This document shows, one piece after another, positions 21,280 to 33,394 of a DNA stretch of 64,000 nt; positions within the stretch are counted from its first letter, which is position 1, and each line of letters starts with the position of its first letter. Below the pieces are notes generated by a model that saw only the letters and a program-made list of their open reading frames with translations, ran no database searches and was not told where the DNA came from. The stretch lies in NCBI GenBank assembly GCA_964036195.1, contig OZ038450.1, positions 13,208,701 through 13,272,700 on the forward strand, written 5' to 3'. The position numbers were made by a program, and so were the translations under genes. This DNA comes from Sphaerolaimus hirsutus (Eukaryota > Nematoda > Chromadorea > Monhysterida > Sphaerolaimidae).

Positions 21280-21841
21280 AACTCGGCAGACATGAAAGGA
21301 GTCAGTGATTCGGCCCTTATGTACAAATTTTAAATTTCGTTAAAACTGTTAAGTTAATTTGAATGAATGCATTCCATTCGATTCATGGTGAATCTTATTC
21401 AATCCGATGTTTTATGCAAGAACAGGATAAACTGGATACACATATTGTCATATGAAAGCGGATTGCAAGGTATTTTATTGTAACAGCCTGGACAAATTCC
21501 AACAAAAAAGTATGTACGTGTGCGTGCAAAAGAACACGGGAAGAACGACCCTAATCACCGCACACCACTAGCGAAATCTGGATCATTTTGAAAATCTATA
21601 AATTGCTCTGAATAACATAAAATGCTCACTATGTTCGTAATAATAAGAAATTATCGTATATTTATCAAGTGTAGATCTTAAATTCAACTTTCGTTGGTGA
21701 CTTTCCCTTATCTAATTGAAAAATTTCTTGATGGTCATCCCTGAGCATGAAATACGAGTGTCAATTGCAATGAAATTGGGTTAGAATGGCACTTGTACAC
21801 AAATTCGTTAGACCATTGACTCGCATAATGTCTGCCGAGTT
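21280..21841. mobile_element. 562-bp TA-flanked element, AACTCGGCAGACAT family
   Basis: AACTCGGCAGACATGA at the left and ATGTCTGCCGAGTT at the right are inverted, flanked by TA (21278-21279, 21842-21843). The 190-bp insert at 19175 shares these ends. There is no transposase frame. Confidence 0.68.
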
Positions 21842-22275
21842 TAGTCAAAAATTTTTTTTTACCAAAAACGGAAGTATAAACATTTTTGAACTTGTTGCAA
21901 AATGTAAACAAAAAATTTGCCAACTACACCACTTGATCAGTGCAAAATTTTGGAAATTTGTGAAAATGTCCATCTGAAAAATCGTGTAATTAGCGTTGAA
22001 AATGTTTCTATTTAACTACTGTGCACTTTCAATCGGAATTATCAAAAGTCAGCTGTAATCTAAATTCTGATAATAGTGGGAACGTAAAAATCACACCAAT
22101 GGACAAATCCGCCGCGGTGCATCGCGTGGATCGAAGAAGATAGCGCTTTGCACGTGTCAAACTGATTGAAAACGCCAAGGTTCTCTGTTCAGTATGAAAT
22201 ATCGCATTCTTTGCATTTTATTCGCACTTCGTAAAAGCGCGAATCCGTGTTTGTTCAGATTTCCCCGCCCATCAG

Positions 22276-22323
22276 ATCAGGGGGCAGTCACAGACCCTGT
22301 AAAGTGTAAAGTAATGTATCAAA
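22276..22323. repeat. Left end of a CAGTCCCAGACC-family MITE, split by two Helitrons
   Basis: GGGGGCAGTCACAGACCCTGT begins the fold-back family seen whole at 18008-18196. Helitron A enters after ATCAAA. The probable other end (CACTTTACAGGGCTTGGGAT) is at 31248-31273, beyond Helitron B. Confidence 0.5.
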
Positions 22324-22780
22324 CTAGCAGGATTCTCTCCGACCTTCGGTCGGGTTTTGTGGTTCTCTACAATTAATACCATTGGAGAAAATATGATACT
22401 TTAGTTAAGTTTGCCCACATGCTAGGCATGTGTTTTGAAATGCGGTATGTAATCTACCAACAATAACAAGACCAATACCAAAGATGCAATGTTTTGGAAT
22501 GGATTTTTGTAAACTTCTGTAAAATGGTTGGGCATGAAACTCGGTAGTAAAATGTAGACAGTTTGCGATTTGGTATGATGGTGTGCAGTGTGCATTCTGT
22601 GTGGTATAGGTTTTGTGATATGATAGTGTGGTTTTTGCAAGGTGTCAAACTTTGTTGTAATCTTCAATTGGTTACATTTGTGCTTTGCTGTTCTTTTTGT
22701 GTTTGTAAATCCTTGTGGTATAAATTGTAGAGAACCACAAAACCCAACTGAAGGTTGGAGAGAATCCTGCTATAGGTACC
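22324..22780. repeat. Head-to-head pair of Helitron 3' ends (terminal module of copy A)
   Basis: 22324-22376 is the true 3' end on -. 22726-22780 is its inverted counterpart on +, with hairpin CCAACT-GAA-GGTTGG followed by AGAGAATCCTG and CTAT in place of CTAG. The same module opens copies B (27080-27553) and C (52108-52565). The + strand end is repeated at 23100, 53066, 53604 and 53963. Confidence 0.7.
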
Positions 22781-22789
22781 CACTACTCA

Positions 22790-23700
22790 GAGGCTTGCAA
22801 AAACTGACACCCCAATGGGGACCCCCCTCCAAATGGCACACCCTGGGGAACCTCCCAAAAGTGGCACCTCCTGGGAACTGCCCAAAAATGGGACCCCCTA
22901 GGGCCCCACAAATATGGCACCCCCTGAGGACCACCAAAAAATGGCACCCCTTAGGGACCCCCCAAAAATGGCACCCCCTTGGGACCCCCCCAAAAAAGCA
23001 CCCCCTGGGGACCCCCCAAACATGGCACCCCCTAGGAACCCCCACAAAAATGGCACCCCCTGGGGACCCACCCAAAGTTGGCTCCCCCTGGGGACTCTAC
23101 AAAACCCAACTGAAGGTTGGAGAGAATCCTGCTATAGGTACCCACTTCTCAGAGGCTTGCAAAAACTGACACCCCAATGGGGACCCCCCTCCAAATGGCA
23201 CCCCCCGGGGAACCCCCCAAAAGTGGCACCCCCTGGGAACCGCCCAAAAATGGGACCCCCTAGGGCCCCAGAAATATGGCACCCCCTGAGGACCACCAAA
23301 AAATGGCACCCCTTAGGGACCCCCCAAAAATGGCACCCCCTTGGGACCCCCAAAAATAGCACCCCCTGGGGACCCCCCAAACATGGCACCCCCTAGGAAC
23401 CCCCACAAAAATGGCACCCCCTGGGGACCCACCCAAAGTTGGCTCCCCCTGGGGACTCTCCAAAAATGGCACCCCCCTGGGGACCCCCCCCCCAAAAATG
23501 GCACCCCCTATGGACCCCCCCGCAAAAAAAAAAATAGCACCCCCTGAGGACCACCAAAAAATGGCACCCCTGGGGACCACCCAAAAAATGGCATCCCATG
23601 TGGACCCCCTTGAAATGGCACCCCCATATGTACCTCCAGAAAATGGCACCCCCTGGAGACCCCCCAAAAATGGCACCCCATGGGGACCCCCTCTAAATCC
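22790..23700. repeat. 27-bp tandem array GGCACCCCCTGGGGACC...AAAAAT
   Basis: Units of about 27 bp (GGCACCCCCTGGGGACCCC then CCAAAAAT) repeat dozens of times with variants. Because the unit is a multiple of three, long frames open on both strands (for example - 23260-23709); these are by-products. The array is interrupted at 23095-23175 by a second copy of the + strand Helitron end. Confidence 0.8.
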
Positions 23701-23769
23701 TGTAAACACAGCCCCTAGTTTGGAAACTCCTGTAAACTCAGCCCCTGATTTGGAAAATGGTATGAATAT

Positions 23770-26400
23770 TTCACAAAATCACTATCATCAATCCACAAAT
23801 GCATCAATTCACAATTTTCAATTTTTTAGCCCCAGGGGTTAGACTTAAAAAGTTATGGTAATGTAGAGTAGAAATGGAGTGCACATTTCAAATCACTGCA
23901 ATAAAAAACCCACAAATGCATCATTTCACAAATTGAAAGTTTTTGTGCCCAGGGGTTCATTATCAGGGTTTTAGTAATGTGGTGTCAAAATGGAGTGCAT
24001 ATTTGAAATCGCTACAATCAGAAACCCACAAACACATCATTTCATGATTTGAAAATTTTTGGCCCTGGGGGTTCATTCTCAGGGTTATGGTAATGTAGTG
24101 TCAAAATGAAGTGCATATTTCAAATCAAGGCAATCAAAAAGCCACAAATGCATCATTTCACAATTTCTAATTTATTAGCCCCATCGGTTTAATTTAAGGC
24201 TTACAGTAATGTAGAGTTGAAATTGAGTCATTTCAAATCAGTGCAATTAGAAACCTGCAAAATGCATCATTTCACAATAAGAAATTTTTGGGTCTAGGGG
24301 TTCAATTTCAGGGTTTTAGTAATGTAGTGTCAAAATGGAGTGCATATTTGAAATCACTACAATCAGAAACCCACAAATGCATCATTTTATGATTTGAAAG
24401 TTTTTGGCTTAGGGGGTTCATTTTTATGGTTATGGTAATGTAGTGTCAAAATGAAGTGCATATTTCAAATGAGTGAAATCAGAAACCTGAAAATTTATGA
24501 TTTCACAAATTGAAAGTTTTTGGCTCCAGAGGTTCATTTTCAGGGTTATGGTTATGTAGTTTTCAGGGTTATGTAGTGTCAAAATGGATTGCATATTTCA
24601 AATCAGTGAAATTAGAAACCCACATCAAATCATTTCACAATTTCTAATTTTTTAAGCCCTGGGCATATTTGAAATTGCTACACTCAGAAACCCACAAATC
24701 CATCATTTTATGGTTTGAAAGTTTTTGGCCCAGGGGGTTCATTTTTAGGGTTATGGTAATGTAGTTTCAAAATGAAGTGCATATTTCAAATGAGTGCTAT
24801 CAGAAACCCGAAAATGCATCATTTCTCAAATTGAAAGTATTTGGCCCCATGGGTTAATTTTTAGGGTTATGGTAATGTAGTGTCAAAATGGAGTGCATAT
24901 ATCAAATTGGTGCAATCAGAGACCCAAATTTGAAATCAGTGCAATCAGAAACCCAAAAATGAATGATTTCACAAATTGAAATTTTTTGGCTCCAGAGGTT
25001 CATTTTCAGGGTTATGGTTATGTAGTTTTCAGGGTTATGTAGTGTCAAAACAGAGTGCATATTTCAAATCAGTGCAATTAGAAACCCACATTGGATCATT
25101 TCACAATTTCTAATTTTTTAAGCCCTGGGCATATTTGAAATTGCTACACTCAGAAACCCACAAATCCATCATTTTATGGTTTGAAAGTTTTTGGCCCAGG
25201 GGGTTCATTTTAGGGTTATGGTAATGTAGTGTCAAAATGAAGTGCATATTTCAAATGAGTGCTATCAGAAACCCGAAAATGCATCATTTCTCAAATTGAA
25301 AGTATTTGGCCCCATGGGTTCATTTTTAGGGTTATGGTAATGTAGTGTCAAAATGGAGTGCATATATCAAATTGGTGCAATCAGAGACCCAAATTTGAAA
25401 TCAGTGCAATCAGAAACCCAAAAATGAATGATTTCACAAATTGAAAGTTTTTGGCTCCAGAGGTTCATTTTCAGGGTTATGGTTATGTAGTTTTCAGGGT
25501 TATGTAGTGTCAAAACAGAGTGCATATTTCAAATCAGTGCAATTAGAAACCCACATTGAATCATTTCACAATTTCTAATTTTTTAAGCCCTGGGCATATT
25601 TGAAATCGCTACACTCAGAAACCCACAAATCCATCATTTTATGGTTTGAAAGTTTTTGGCCCAGGGGGTTCATTTTAGGGTTATGGTAATGTAGTGTCAA
25701 AATGAAGTGCATATTTCAAATGAGTGCAATCAGAAACCTGAAAATGCATCATTTCTCAAATTGAAAGTATTTAACCCCATGGGTCCATTTTGAGGGTTAT
25801 GGTAATGGAGTGCATGTATCAAATCAGTGCAATCAGAAACCCAAATTTGAAATCAGTGCAATCAGAAACCCAAAAATGCATCATTTCACAAATTGAAAGT
25901 TTTTGGCCCCAGTGGTTCATTTTCAGGGTTATGGTAATGTAGTGTCAAAATGAAGTGCATATTTCAAATGAGTGCAATCAGAAACCCGAAAATGCATCAT
26001 TTCTCAAATTGAAAGTATTTGGCCCCATGGGTTCATTAACGGGTTATGGTAATGTAGTGTCAATGGAGTGCATATATCAAATCAGTGCAATCAGAAACCT
26101 AAATTTGAAATCAGTGCAATCAGAAACCCAAAATTGCATCATTTCACAAATTGAAAGATTTTGGCCCCAGTGGTTCATTTTCAGGGTTATGATAATGTAG
26201 TGTCAAAATGGAGTGCATTATATATCAAATCAGTGCAATTAGAAACCCACAATGCATCATTTCACAATTTGAAAGTTTTGGCCCCATTTTGGGTTCAATT
26301 TCAGGGTTATTGTAATGTACTGTCAGAATGGAGTGCATATTTCAAATCATTGTAATCAGTAACCCACAAATGCATTATATCACAATTTATATTTTTTTAG
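23770..26400. repeat. About 116-bp tandem repeat array
   Basis: Units contain GTAGTGTCAAAATGGAGTGC, CAGTGCAATCAGAAACCCAC, AAATGCATCATTTCACAA, GAAAGTTTTTGGCCC and TTCATTTTCAGGGTTATGG in that order. There are around 20 diverged copies, with higher-order duplications of several units (for example 24900-25400 against 25380-25800). The same array is in copies B and C. Confidence 0.78.
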
Positions 26401-27079
26401 CCCCAGGGGCCTCACTTAAGGATTATGGTAATGTTATTGTTAACTCCCATAAACTCAGCCCCTAATTTGGCAAACACCCATCAACTCAACTCCCATAAAC
26501 TCGGCCTCTAATTTGTGAACTTGTGTCAACAGCCCCTTATTTTTAAACTTCTGTCAACTCAACCCTAATTTATAAACACCCATCAACTCAACCCTGAATT
26601 GTAAACTCAGCCCCTAAAAACTCAAGTCAACCCCCTATACATGTGCAATTGCATTCTTGGGAAGCAACTTTGCCATCTACTAACCCTGTTTGTCAAGATT
26701 GTGGATCGTGTTTGTAAAGGGCATTTGTACTAATAAATAGTGACTGCATTGTGTGCAAAAACACACACGAATTGGGCACAATGAGGCCTGCGATTGTGCC
26801 TCCTATCTTTTGCATTGAAGCATCCTTAGCGTGCAGTTCTCTCGAAATTGTATAGGTGGAGATGTAATGTAAAATGTCGATCAAACAAAAACGATAAGAT
26901 TTTATTACTGAACTTTGCATGACAATTAGCATTGTAAAAATATCTGCGAGATGCATATTTATAAATATCAGAAAATCTCAGAAAATATAGTATTTTCTGA
27001 GATTTATATTTTTACCACGATTTTCCAGAGAGATTTAATACTATCTTTGTTTTGAGCGTTTTTCTGGGATTGTTAAAAA

Positions 27080-30000
27080 CTAGCAGGATTCTCTCCGACC
27101 TTCGGTCGGGTTTTGTGGTTCTCTACAATTAATACCATTGGAGAAAATATGATACTTTAGTTAAGTTTGCCCACATGCTAGGCATGTGTTTTGAAATGCA
27201 GTATGTAATGTACCAACAATAACAAGACCAATACCAAAGATGCAATGTTTTGGAATGGATTTTTGTAAACTTGGTTGGTAAAATGTAAAACTGTTAACTG
27301 TAAAATGGTTGGGCATGAAACTCGGTAGTAAAATGTGGACAGTTTGCGATTTGGTATGATGGTGTGCAGTGTGCATTCTGTGTGGTATAGGTTTTGTGAT
27401 ATGATAGTGTGGTTTTTGCAAGGTGTCAAACTTTGTTGTAATCTTCAATTGGTTACATTTGTGCTTTGCTGTTCTTTTTGTGTTTGTAAATCCTTGTGGT
27501 ATTAATTGTAGAGAACCACAAAACCCAACTGAAGGTTCGAGAGCATCCTGCTATAGGTACCCACTACTCAGAGGCTTGCAAAAACTGACACCCCAATGGG
27601 GACCCCCCTCCAAATGGCACCCCCCGGGGAACCCCCCAAAAGTGGCACCCCCTGGGAACTGTCCAAAAATGAGACCCCCTAGGGCCCCACAAATATGGCA
27701 CCCCCTGAGGACCACCGAAAAATGGCACCCCTTAGGGACCCCCCAAAAATGGCACCCCCTTGGGACCCCCCAAAATAGCACCCCCTGGGGACCCCCCAAA
27801 CATGGCACCCCCTAGGAACCCCCACAAAAATGGCACCCCCTGGGGACCCACCCAAAGTTGGCTCCCCCTGGGGACTCTCCAAAAATGGAACCCCCTGGGG
27901 ACCACCCCAAAATGGCACCCCCTTAGGACCCCCCTGCAAAAAAAAATATAGCACCCCCCTGAGGACCACCAAAAAATGGCACCCCTGGGGACCACCCAAA
28001 AAATGGCACCCTATGTGGACCCCCTTGAAATGGCACCCCCATATGTACCTCCAGAAAATGGCACCCCCTGGAGACCCCCCAAAAATGGCACCCCATGGGG
28101 ACCCCCTCTAAATCCTGTAAACACAGCCCCTAGTTTGGAAACTCCTGTAAACTCAGCCCCTAATTTGGAAACTCCTATAAACTCAGCCCCTAACTTGCAA
28201 ACTCTCGTAAACTCAGCCCCTAACTTGCAAACTCCCATAAACTCAGCCACTTATTTGTAAGCTCCCATAAACTCAGCCTCTAATTTGAAAACTCCCATAA
28301 ACTCAGCCCCCAATTTTGGAAAATCCTGTAAACTCAACCCATAATTTGGAAACTGCTGTAAACTCAGCCCTAATTTGGATACTCCAATAAACTCAGCCCC
28401 TAATTTAGAAACTCCCATAAACTCAGCCCCTAATTTGGAAACTCCCGTAAACTCATTTTCAGGTTTATGGTAATGTAGTGTGAAAATGGTATGAATATTT
28501 CAAAAAATCACTATCATCAATCCACAAATGCATCAATTCACAATTTTCAATTTTTTAGCCCCAAGGGTTAGACTTAAAAGGTTATGGTAATGTAGAGTAG
28601 AAATGGAGTGCACATCTGAAATCACTGCAATAAAAAACCCACAAATGCATCATTTCACAAATTGAAAGTTTTTGTGCCCAGGGGTTCATTATCAGGGTTT
28701 TAGTAATGTGGTGTCAAAATGGAGTGCATATTTGAAATCGCTACAATCATAAACCCACAAACACATCATTTTATGATTTGAAAATTTTTGGCCCTGGGGG
28801 TTCATTTTCAGGGTTATGGTACTGTAGTGTCAAAATGAAGTGCATATTTCAAATAAAGGCAATCAAAAAGCCACAAATGCATCATTTCACAATTTCTAAT
28901 TTATTAGCCCCATGGGTTCAATTTAAGGCTTACAGTAATGTAGAGTTGAAATTGAGTCATTTCAAATCAGTGCAATAAGAAACCTGCAAAATGCATCATT
29001 TTACAATTAGAAATTTTTGGGTCTAGGGCAATTTCAGAGTTTTAGTAATGTAGTGTCAAAATGGAGTGCATATTTGAAATCGCTACAATCAGAAACCCAC
29101 AAATGCATCATTTTATGATTTGAAAGTTTTTGGCTTAGGGGGTTCATTTTTATGGTTATGGTAATGTAGTGTCAAAATGAAGTGCATATTTCAAATGATT
29201 GCAATCAGAAACCTGAAAATGAATGATTTCACAAATTGAAAGTTTTTGGCTCCAGAGGTTCATTTTCAGGGTTATGGTTATGTAGTTTTCAGGGTTATGT
29301 AGTGTCAAAATGGATTTCATATTTCAAATCAGTGCAATTAGAAACCCACATCGAATCATTTCACAATTTCTAATTTTTTAAGCCCTGGGCATATTTGAAA
29401 TAGCTACACTCTGAAACCCACAAATCCATCATTTTATGGTTTGATAGTTTTTGGCCCAGGGGGTTCATTTTTAGGGTTATGGTAATGTAGTGTCAAAATG
29501 AAGTGCATATTTCAAATTGGTGCAATCATAGACCCAAATTTGAAATCAGTGCAATCAGAAACCCAAAAATGAATGATTTCACAAATTGAAAGTTTTTGGC
29601 TCCAGAGGTTCATTTTCAGGGTTATGGTTATGTAGTTTTCAGGGTTATGTAGTGTCAAAACGGAGTGCATATTTCAAATCAGTGCAATTAGAAACATACA
29701 TTGAATCATTTCACAATTTCTAATTTTTTAAGCCCTGGGCATATTTGAAATCACTACACTCAGAAACTCAGAAATCCATCATTTTATGATTTGAAAGTTT
29801 TTGGCCCAGGGGGTTCATTTTAGGGTTTTAGGGTTTTAGTGTCAAAATGAAGTGCATATTTCAGATGAGTGCAATCAGAAACCTGAAAATGCATCATTTC
29901 TCAAATTGAAAGTATTTAACCCCATGGGTCCATTTTGAGGGTTATGGTAATGTAGTGTCAAAATGGAGTGCATATATCAAATCAGTGCAATCAGAAACCC

Positions 30001-31020
30001 AAATTTGAAATCAGTGCAATCAGAAACCCAAAAATGCATCATTTCACAAATTGAAATTTTTTGGCCCCAGTGGTTCATTTTCAGGGTTATGGTAATGTAG
30101 TGTCAAAATGAAGTGCATATTTCAAATGAGTGCAATCAGAAACCTGAAAATGCATCATTTCTCAAATTGAAAGTATTTGGCCCCATGGGTTCATTTTTCG
30201 GGTTATGGTAAAGTAGTGTCAATGGAGTGCATATATCAAATCAGTGCAATCAGAAACCTAAATTTGAAATCAGTGCAACCAGAAACCCAAAAATGCATCA
30301 TTTCACAAATTGAAAGTTTTTGGCCCCAGTGGTTCATTTTCAGGGTTATGGTAATGTAGTGTCAAAATGGAGTGCATTATATATCAAATCAGTGCAATTA
30401 GAAACCCACAATGCATCATCTCACAATTTGAAAATTTTGGCCCCATTTTGGGTTCAATTTCAGGGTTATCGTAATGTACTGTCAGAATGGAGTGCATATT
30501 TCAAATCATTGTAATCAGTAACCCACAAATGCATTATATCACAATTTATATTTTTTAGCCCCGGGGGCCTCACTTAAGGATTATGGTAATGTTATTGTTA
30601 ACTCCCATAAACTCAGCCCCTAATTTGGCAAACACCCATCAACTCAACTCCCATAAACTCAGCCTCTAATTTTTAAACTTGTGTCAACAGCCCCTTATCT
30701 TTAAACTTCTGTCAACTCAACCCTAATTTATCAACACCCATCAACTCAACCCTGAATTGTAAACTCAGCCCCTAAAAACTCAAGTCAACCCCCTATACAT
30801 GTGCAATTGCATTCTTGGGAAGCAACTTTGCCATCTACTAACCCTGTTTGTCAAGATTGTGGATCGTGTTTGTAAAGGGCATTTGTACTAATAAATAGTG
30901 ACTGCGTTGTGTGCAAAAACACACACGAATCGGGCACAATGAGGCCTGTGATTGTGCCTCCTATCTTTTGCATTGAAGCATGCTTAGCGTGCAGTTCTTT
31001 CGCAATTGTATAGGTGGAGA
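27080..31020 (-). mobile_element. Non-autonomous Helitron, copy B (3,941 bp)
   Basis: Same termini as copy A: on -, TCTCCACCTATACAATTG after host A at the right, and the hairpin plus CTAG (27080-27083) before host T at the left. The interior order is the same, but the 27-bp array is shorter, a longer AAACTCAGCCCCTAATTTGG minisatellite lies at 28110-28455, and a GTTGGTAAAATGTAAAACTG insertion is present near 27275-27295. The + strand internal end reads GGTTCGAGAGC, so its hairpin is damaged. It lies only 217 bp from copy A. No gene inside. Confidence 0.82.
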
Positions 31021-31179
31021 TATCAGAAAATCTCTCAAATTCTGATATTTATATTTTTTATATTTTTACTGGGTTTTTTAGAGAGATTCAATTATATTTT
31101 ATTCTTGAGATTTTCTGAGATTATATTAATTTATATTTCCAAAAATTGATGATTTTTGCAATGCTAATGACAATTGACA

Positions 31180-31273
31180 CTTTACTTTACATTTGTCATG
31201 ACAGTTGGCACTTTTCACGACATTTTACATGACATTTGACACTTTACTTTACACTTTACAGGGCTTGGGATTG
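31180..31273. repeat. Right end of the split CAGTCCCAGACC-family MITE
   Basis: CATTTTACATGACATTTGAC and CACTTTACAGGGCTTGGGAT are the inverted end of the family. With 22276-22323 it suggests one host element opened by Helitrons A and B. Confidence 0.5.
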
Positions 31274-31293
31274 GCGCCTGGGTTCCTATTTAG

Positions 31294-31379
31294 ATTCGAC
31301 TGCGAGGTGAAGATGTTGTATAGAGGGCGCTGCGGTAGTTCGGCAGCACATTGCACGCAGTGGCACGCGTTTCTGGGAG
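31294..31379 (+). CDS. Candidate orphan cysteine-containing exon
   Basis: Acceptor GTTCCTATTTAG and donor GGGAG|GTGGTA bracket an open frame FDCEVKMLYRGRCGSSAAHC then TQWHAFLG (three Cys). The local GC is higher than the surroundings. The starting phase is 2 and the end phase 1. No family is recognised and no partner exon is identified, so it may be spurious. Confidence 0.28.
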
Positions 31380-32030
31380 GTGGTATTTTGGGGGCAATCC
31401 CATAAGACAGATAACTGCCTGCTTCACTATGGGTGCGCATTGATGGGTAATGTGTTGATGTGTATATGCATTATTTATTTGGGCATGCAGTCCTGCAACT
31501 TTCCACCGAAGCTGCAGCATCCCGAATGGAAGTAATGGTTGACCATAGCCATTCGCAGTCATTTTAATTCGGTGCACAAAATTTGGTTCCATGCCTTTTG
31601 GGCCACAATTTTTTGGTCCCGTTCGTAGTTCCATATCATATAGTCTAAATTTTTTTAGTTGAGTTGGGCTTGTATGTTTTTCAACTCGTTGCATTGATAT
31701 TTTCCCAGACCAATAAATATAAGCGAATTTTTAACCAAAGTTCACATTCAAACTTAGTCAATTAGAGTAGTGCAATTTCATCTCCACTTGTGTTGTGGCG
31801 TGAATATACTGTATATCCTTCAATAAGCCCTGGGGGAGTGTTTTTACTTTGTACTTTCTTGATTGGGGAGTTATTAGAGGAAGAGTTTTTTTTAGAATTT
31901 TAAGTAAAAGAATTTTAAGGAGAGGATTTTAAGTAAAATTTATTGAATGATGTACTGTTAATTAATTGAAATGGGGTTAGAACAGAAATATTATACTTCA
32001 AACATTGCTAGTTAATATCAGTTGCAAAAG
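31380..32030. other. Non-coding or unrecognised
   Basis: No supported exon or bounded repeat. A - strand 134-codon frame (31290-31694) has no family features. Confidence 0.35.
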
Positions 32031-32032
32031 TA

Positions 32033-32285
32033 CCATATTTCCTCAAAATACCCACCAGCGAAATACCCCCATCTTGAAATACCTCCATCTTGAAATACCC
32101 CCCCCCTCAAAATGGGCACAATGAAATAAATAGCCCCCCTCAAAATACCTCCCCCCAATTGAGTATAAAGAGAATGTGAATGACAAAAGCTGCAGTTTGT
32201 GATCATGTAAAGCAGAACACATGTTAAAAACAATGTCTGTGATACGTTAGAACGGGGTATGTACTATCTACATACTTATTGTATT
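32033..32285. mobile_element. 3'-truncated CCRTATTTCCTC-family MITE
   Basis: TA then CCATATTTCCTCAAAATACCC, with the family's internal AATGACAAAAGCTGCAG and AACACATGTTAAAAACAATG blocks. The right terminal repeat is missing. Confidence 0.55.
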
Positions 32286-33394
32286 GAAATTTTGTGAATA
32301 CATTTTCTGTACACATCTACTTTTCAAAAGTATGCATACAGGTGAGTATGGGTACTTTTTTCAAAGTATATGTATATGTATTTACAAAGTACTCATATGG
32401 ATGTATTTTTCAAGTGAATGTGAATACGTTTTAACAACTGTGCTTCCATTTAGCATCACACATCAACTTTTAAGTTGCCCTTTTGCTAGTTTCATTTTCC
32501 TTTCACATGTTGTCTTCCATCCATTTGTGACAAAATCATACGGAACCGTAATTAAATGGAACCAAAATATGTGGAACCAAGTCACCGGGACCGAAAAATG
32601 TATCCTAGTAGCCGCTACATAGTCCATCCGATGCTCCAACGTTGCGGGTACCCACATTCCATGCCAGTAGGTCCTTAAGCAGTTTGAAAATGACCTGCCG
32701 GCATATCACCGCTGCGGGTATTATTGCCGCACAGAAAGCTAGAATCGTCCCATTCGTGCGGCGCTGCGCAGCGGGGCACTTACTTTTGTCTCGCTGTTAC
32801 GGGGCCGGCGGAATATTGGGGTATTATACGATATTTCTTTCCTTCCCATTTTATATGACTTCTCTCTGTGCCAAGCCGAGACTGATTCAAGATTGATATA
32901 TTGAGATCAAGTGCAGTGGTGGAAATTCCATTCAGGGTCCCAAACAAATAAGATGCACGTAACGTTTCATTTTGCAATCAGATGGCTGCAATTAAATGCC
33001 AATCAATTGTGGGTGGCATTAGTCTTAGTGCACGATATGTTGTAGTTTGCGTGGACTTTTTACGATTTTAATTAACCAGAACTTATACAAAAGCAATCAA
33101 TTTTCCAATCCCAATGTATTTTTGTATCGTGAAAAGTTCAAGTTAGGTATGTCATGGATAGTAACTCAAAATGCTGCAAAATTAACGGAAATTTTTATGT
33201 TGACAGCATCCTTGACGTTGACAACATTGAATTTGCTTTGGAACAACACAGTCACTTCTAAACTCTTAACCAGCTCCACTCAAGCCCATCCCTGTATCTA
33301 ACGGATTTATGTTCTCTGGCGATAATGGAACCATTCTTTGGGCACCACTTGCTTCTAGTTTCAGTTTGGCACAAGCACCACAAAATTTATGTTA

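Larger units (their letters stand above)
22324..26862 (-). mobile_element. Non-autonomous Helitron, copy A (4,539 bp)
   Basis: Reading on -, the 5' end is TCTCCACCTATACAATTT preceded by host A. The 3' end is a CCGACC-GAA-GGTCGG hairpin (22339-22353), then AGAGAATCCTG and CTAG (22324-22327), followed by host T. There is no TIR or target duplication, as expected of rolling-circle elements. Inside: the terminal module (22324-22780), a 27-bp GGCACCCCCTGGGGACC-type array (about 22790-23700), about 116-bp tandem units containing ATGTAGTGTCAAAATGGAGT (about 23770-26400), an AACTCAGCCCCTAA minisatellite (26430-26640) and a unique 5' segment. No Rep/helicase gene is present. The termini recur in copies B and C. 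Confidence 0.82.

Noticed and set aside
22194..22231. Possible signal-peptide exon (MKYRILCILFAL) with a GTAAAA donor
   Set aside because: Only twelve codons, no promoter evidence, and the phase does not match the nearest candidate exon (31294-31379).
22642..23842. Long Pro/Gly-rich frames on both strands (up to 206 codons, also 27423-28260 and 52426-54699)
   Set aside because: The 27-bp repeat unit is a multiple of three, so all frames stay open. They lie inside Helitron arrays and vary with copy number, with no splice or start context.
23770..26400. CRISPR-like regular repeats
   Set aside because: The repeats are contiguous diverged units of about 116 bp without unique spacers, in a eukaryotic transposon.
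32642..32896. 84-codon + strand frame with RRC and SRC motifs
   Set aside because: The acceptor is weak and the donor poor; the second half is hydrophobic AT-rich sequence.
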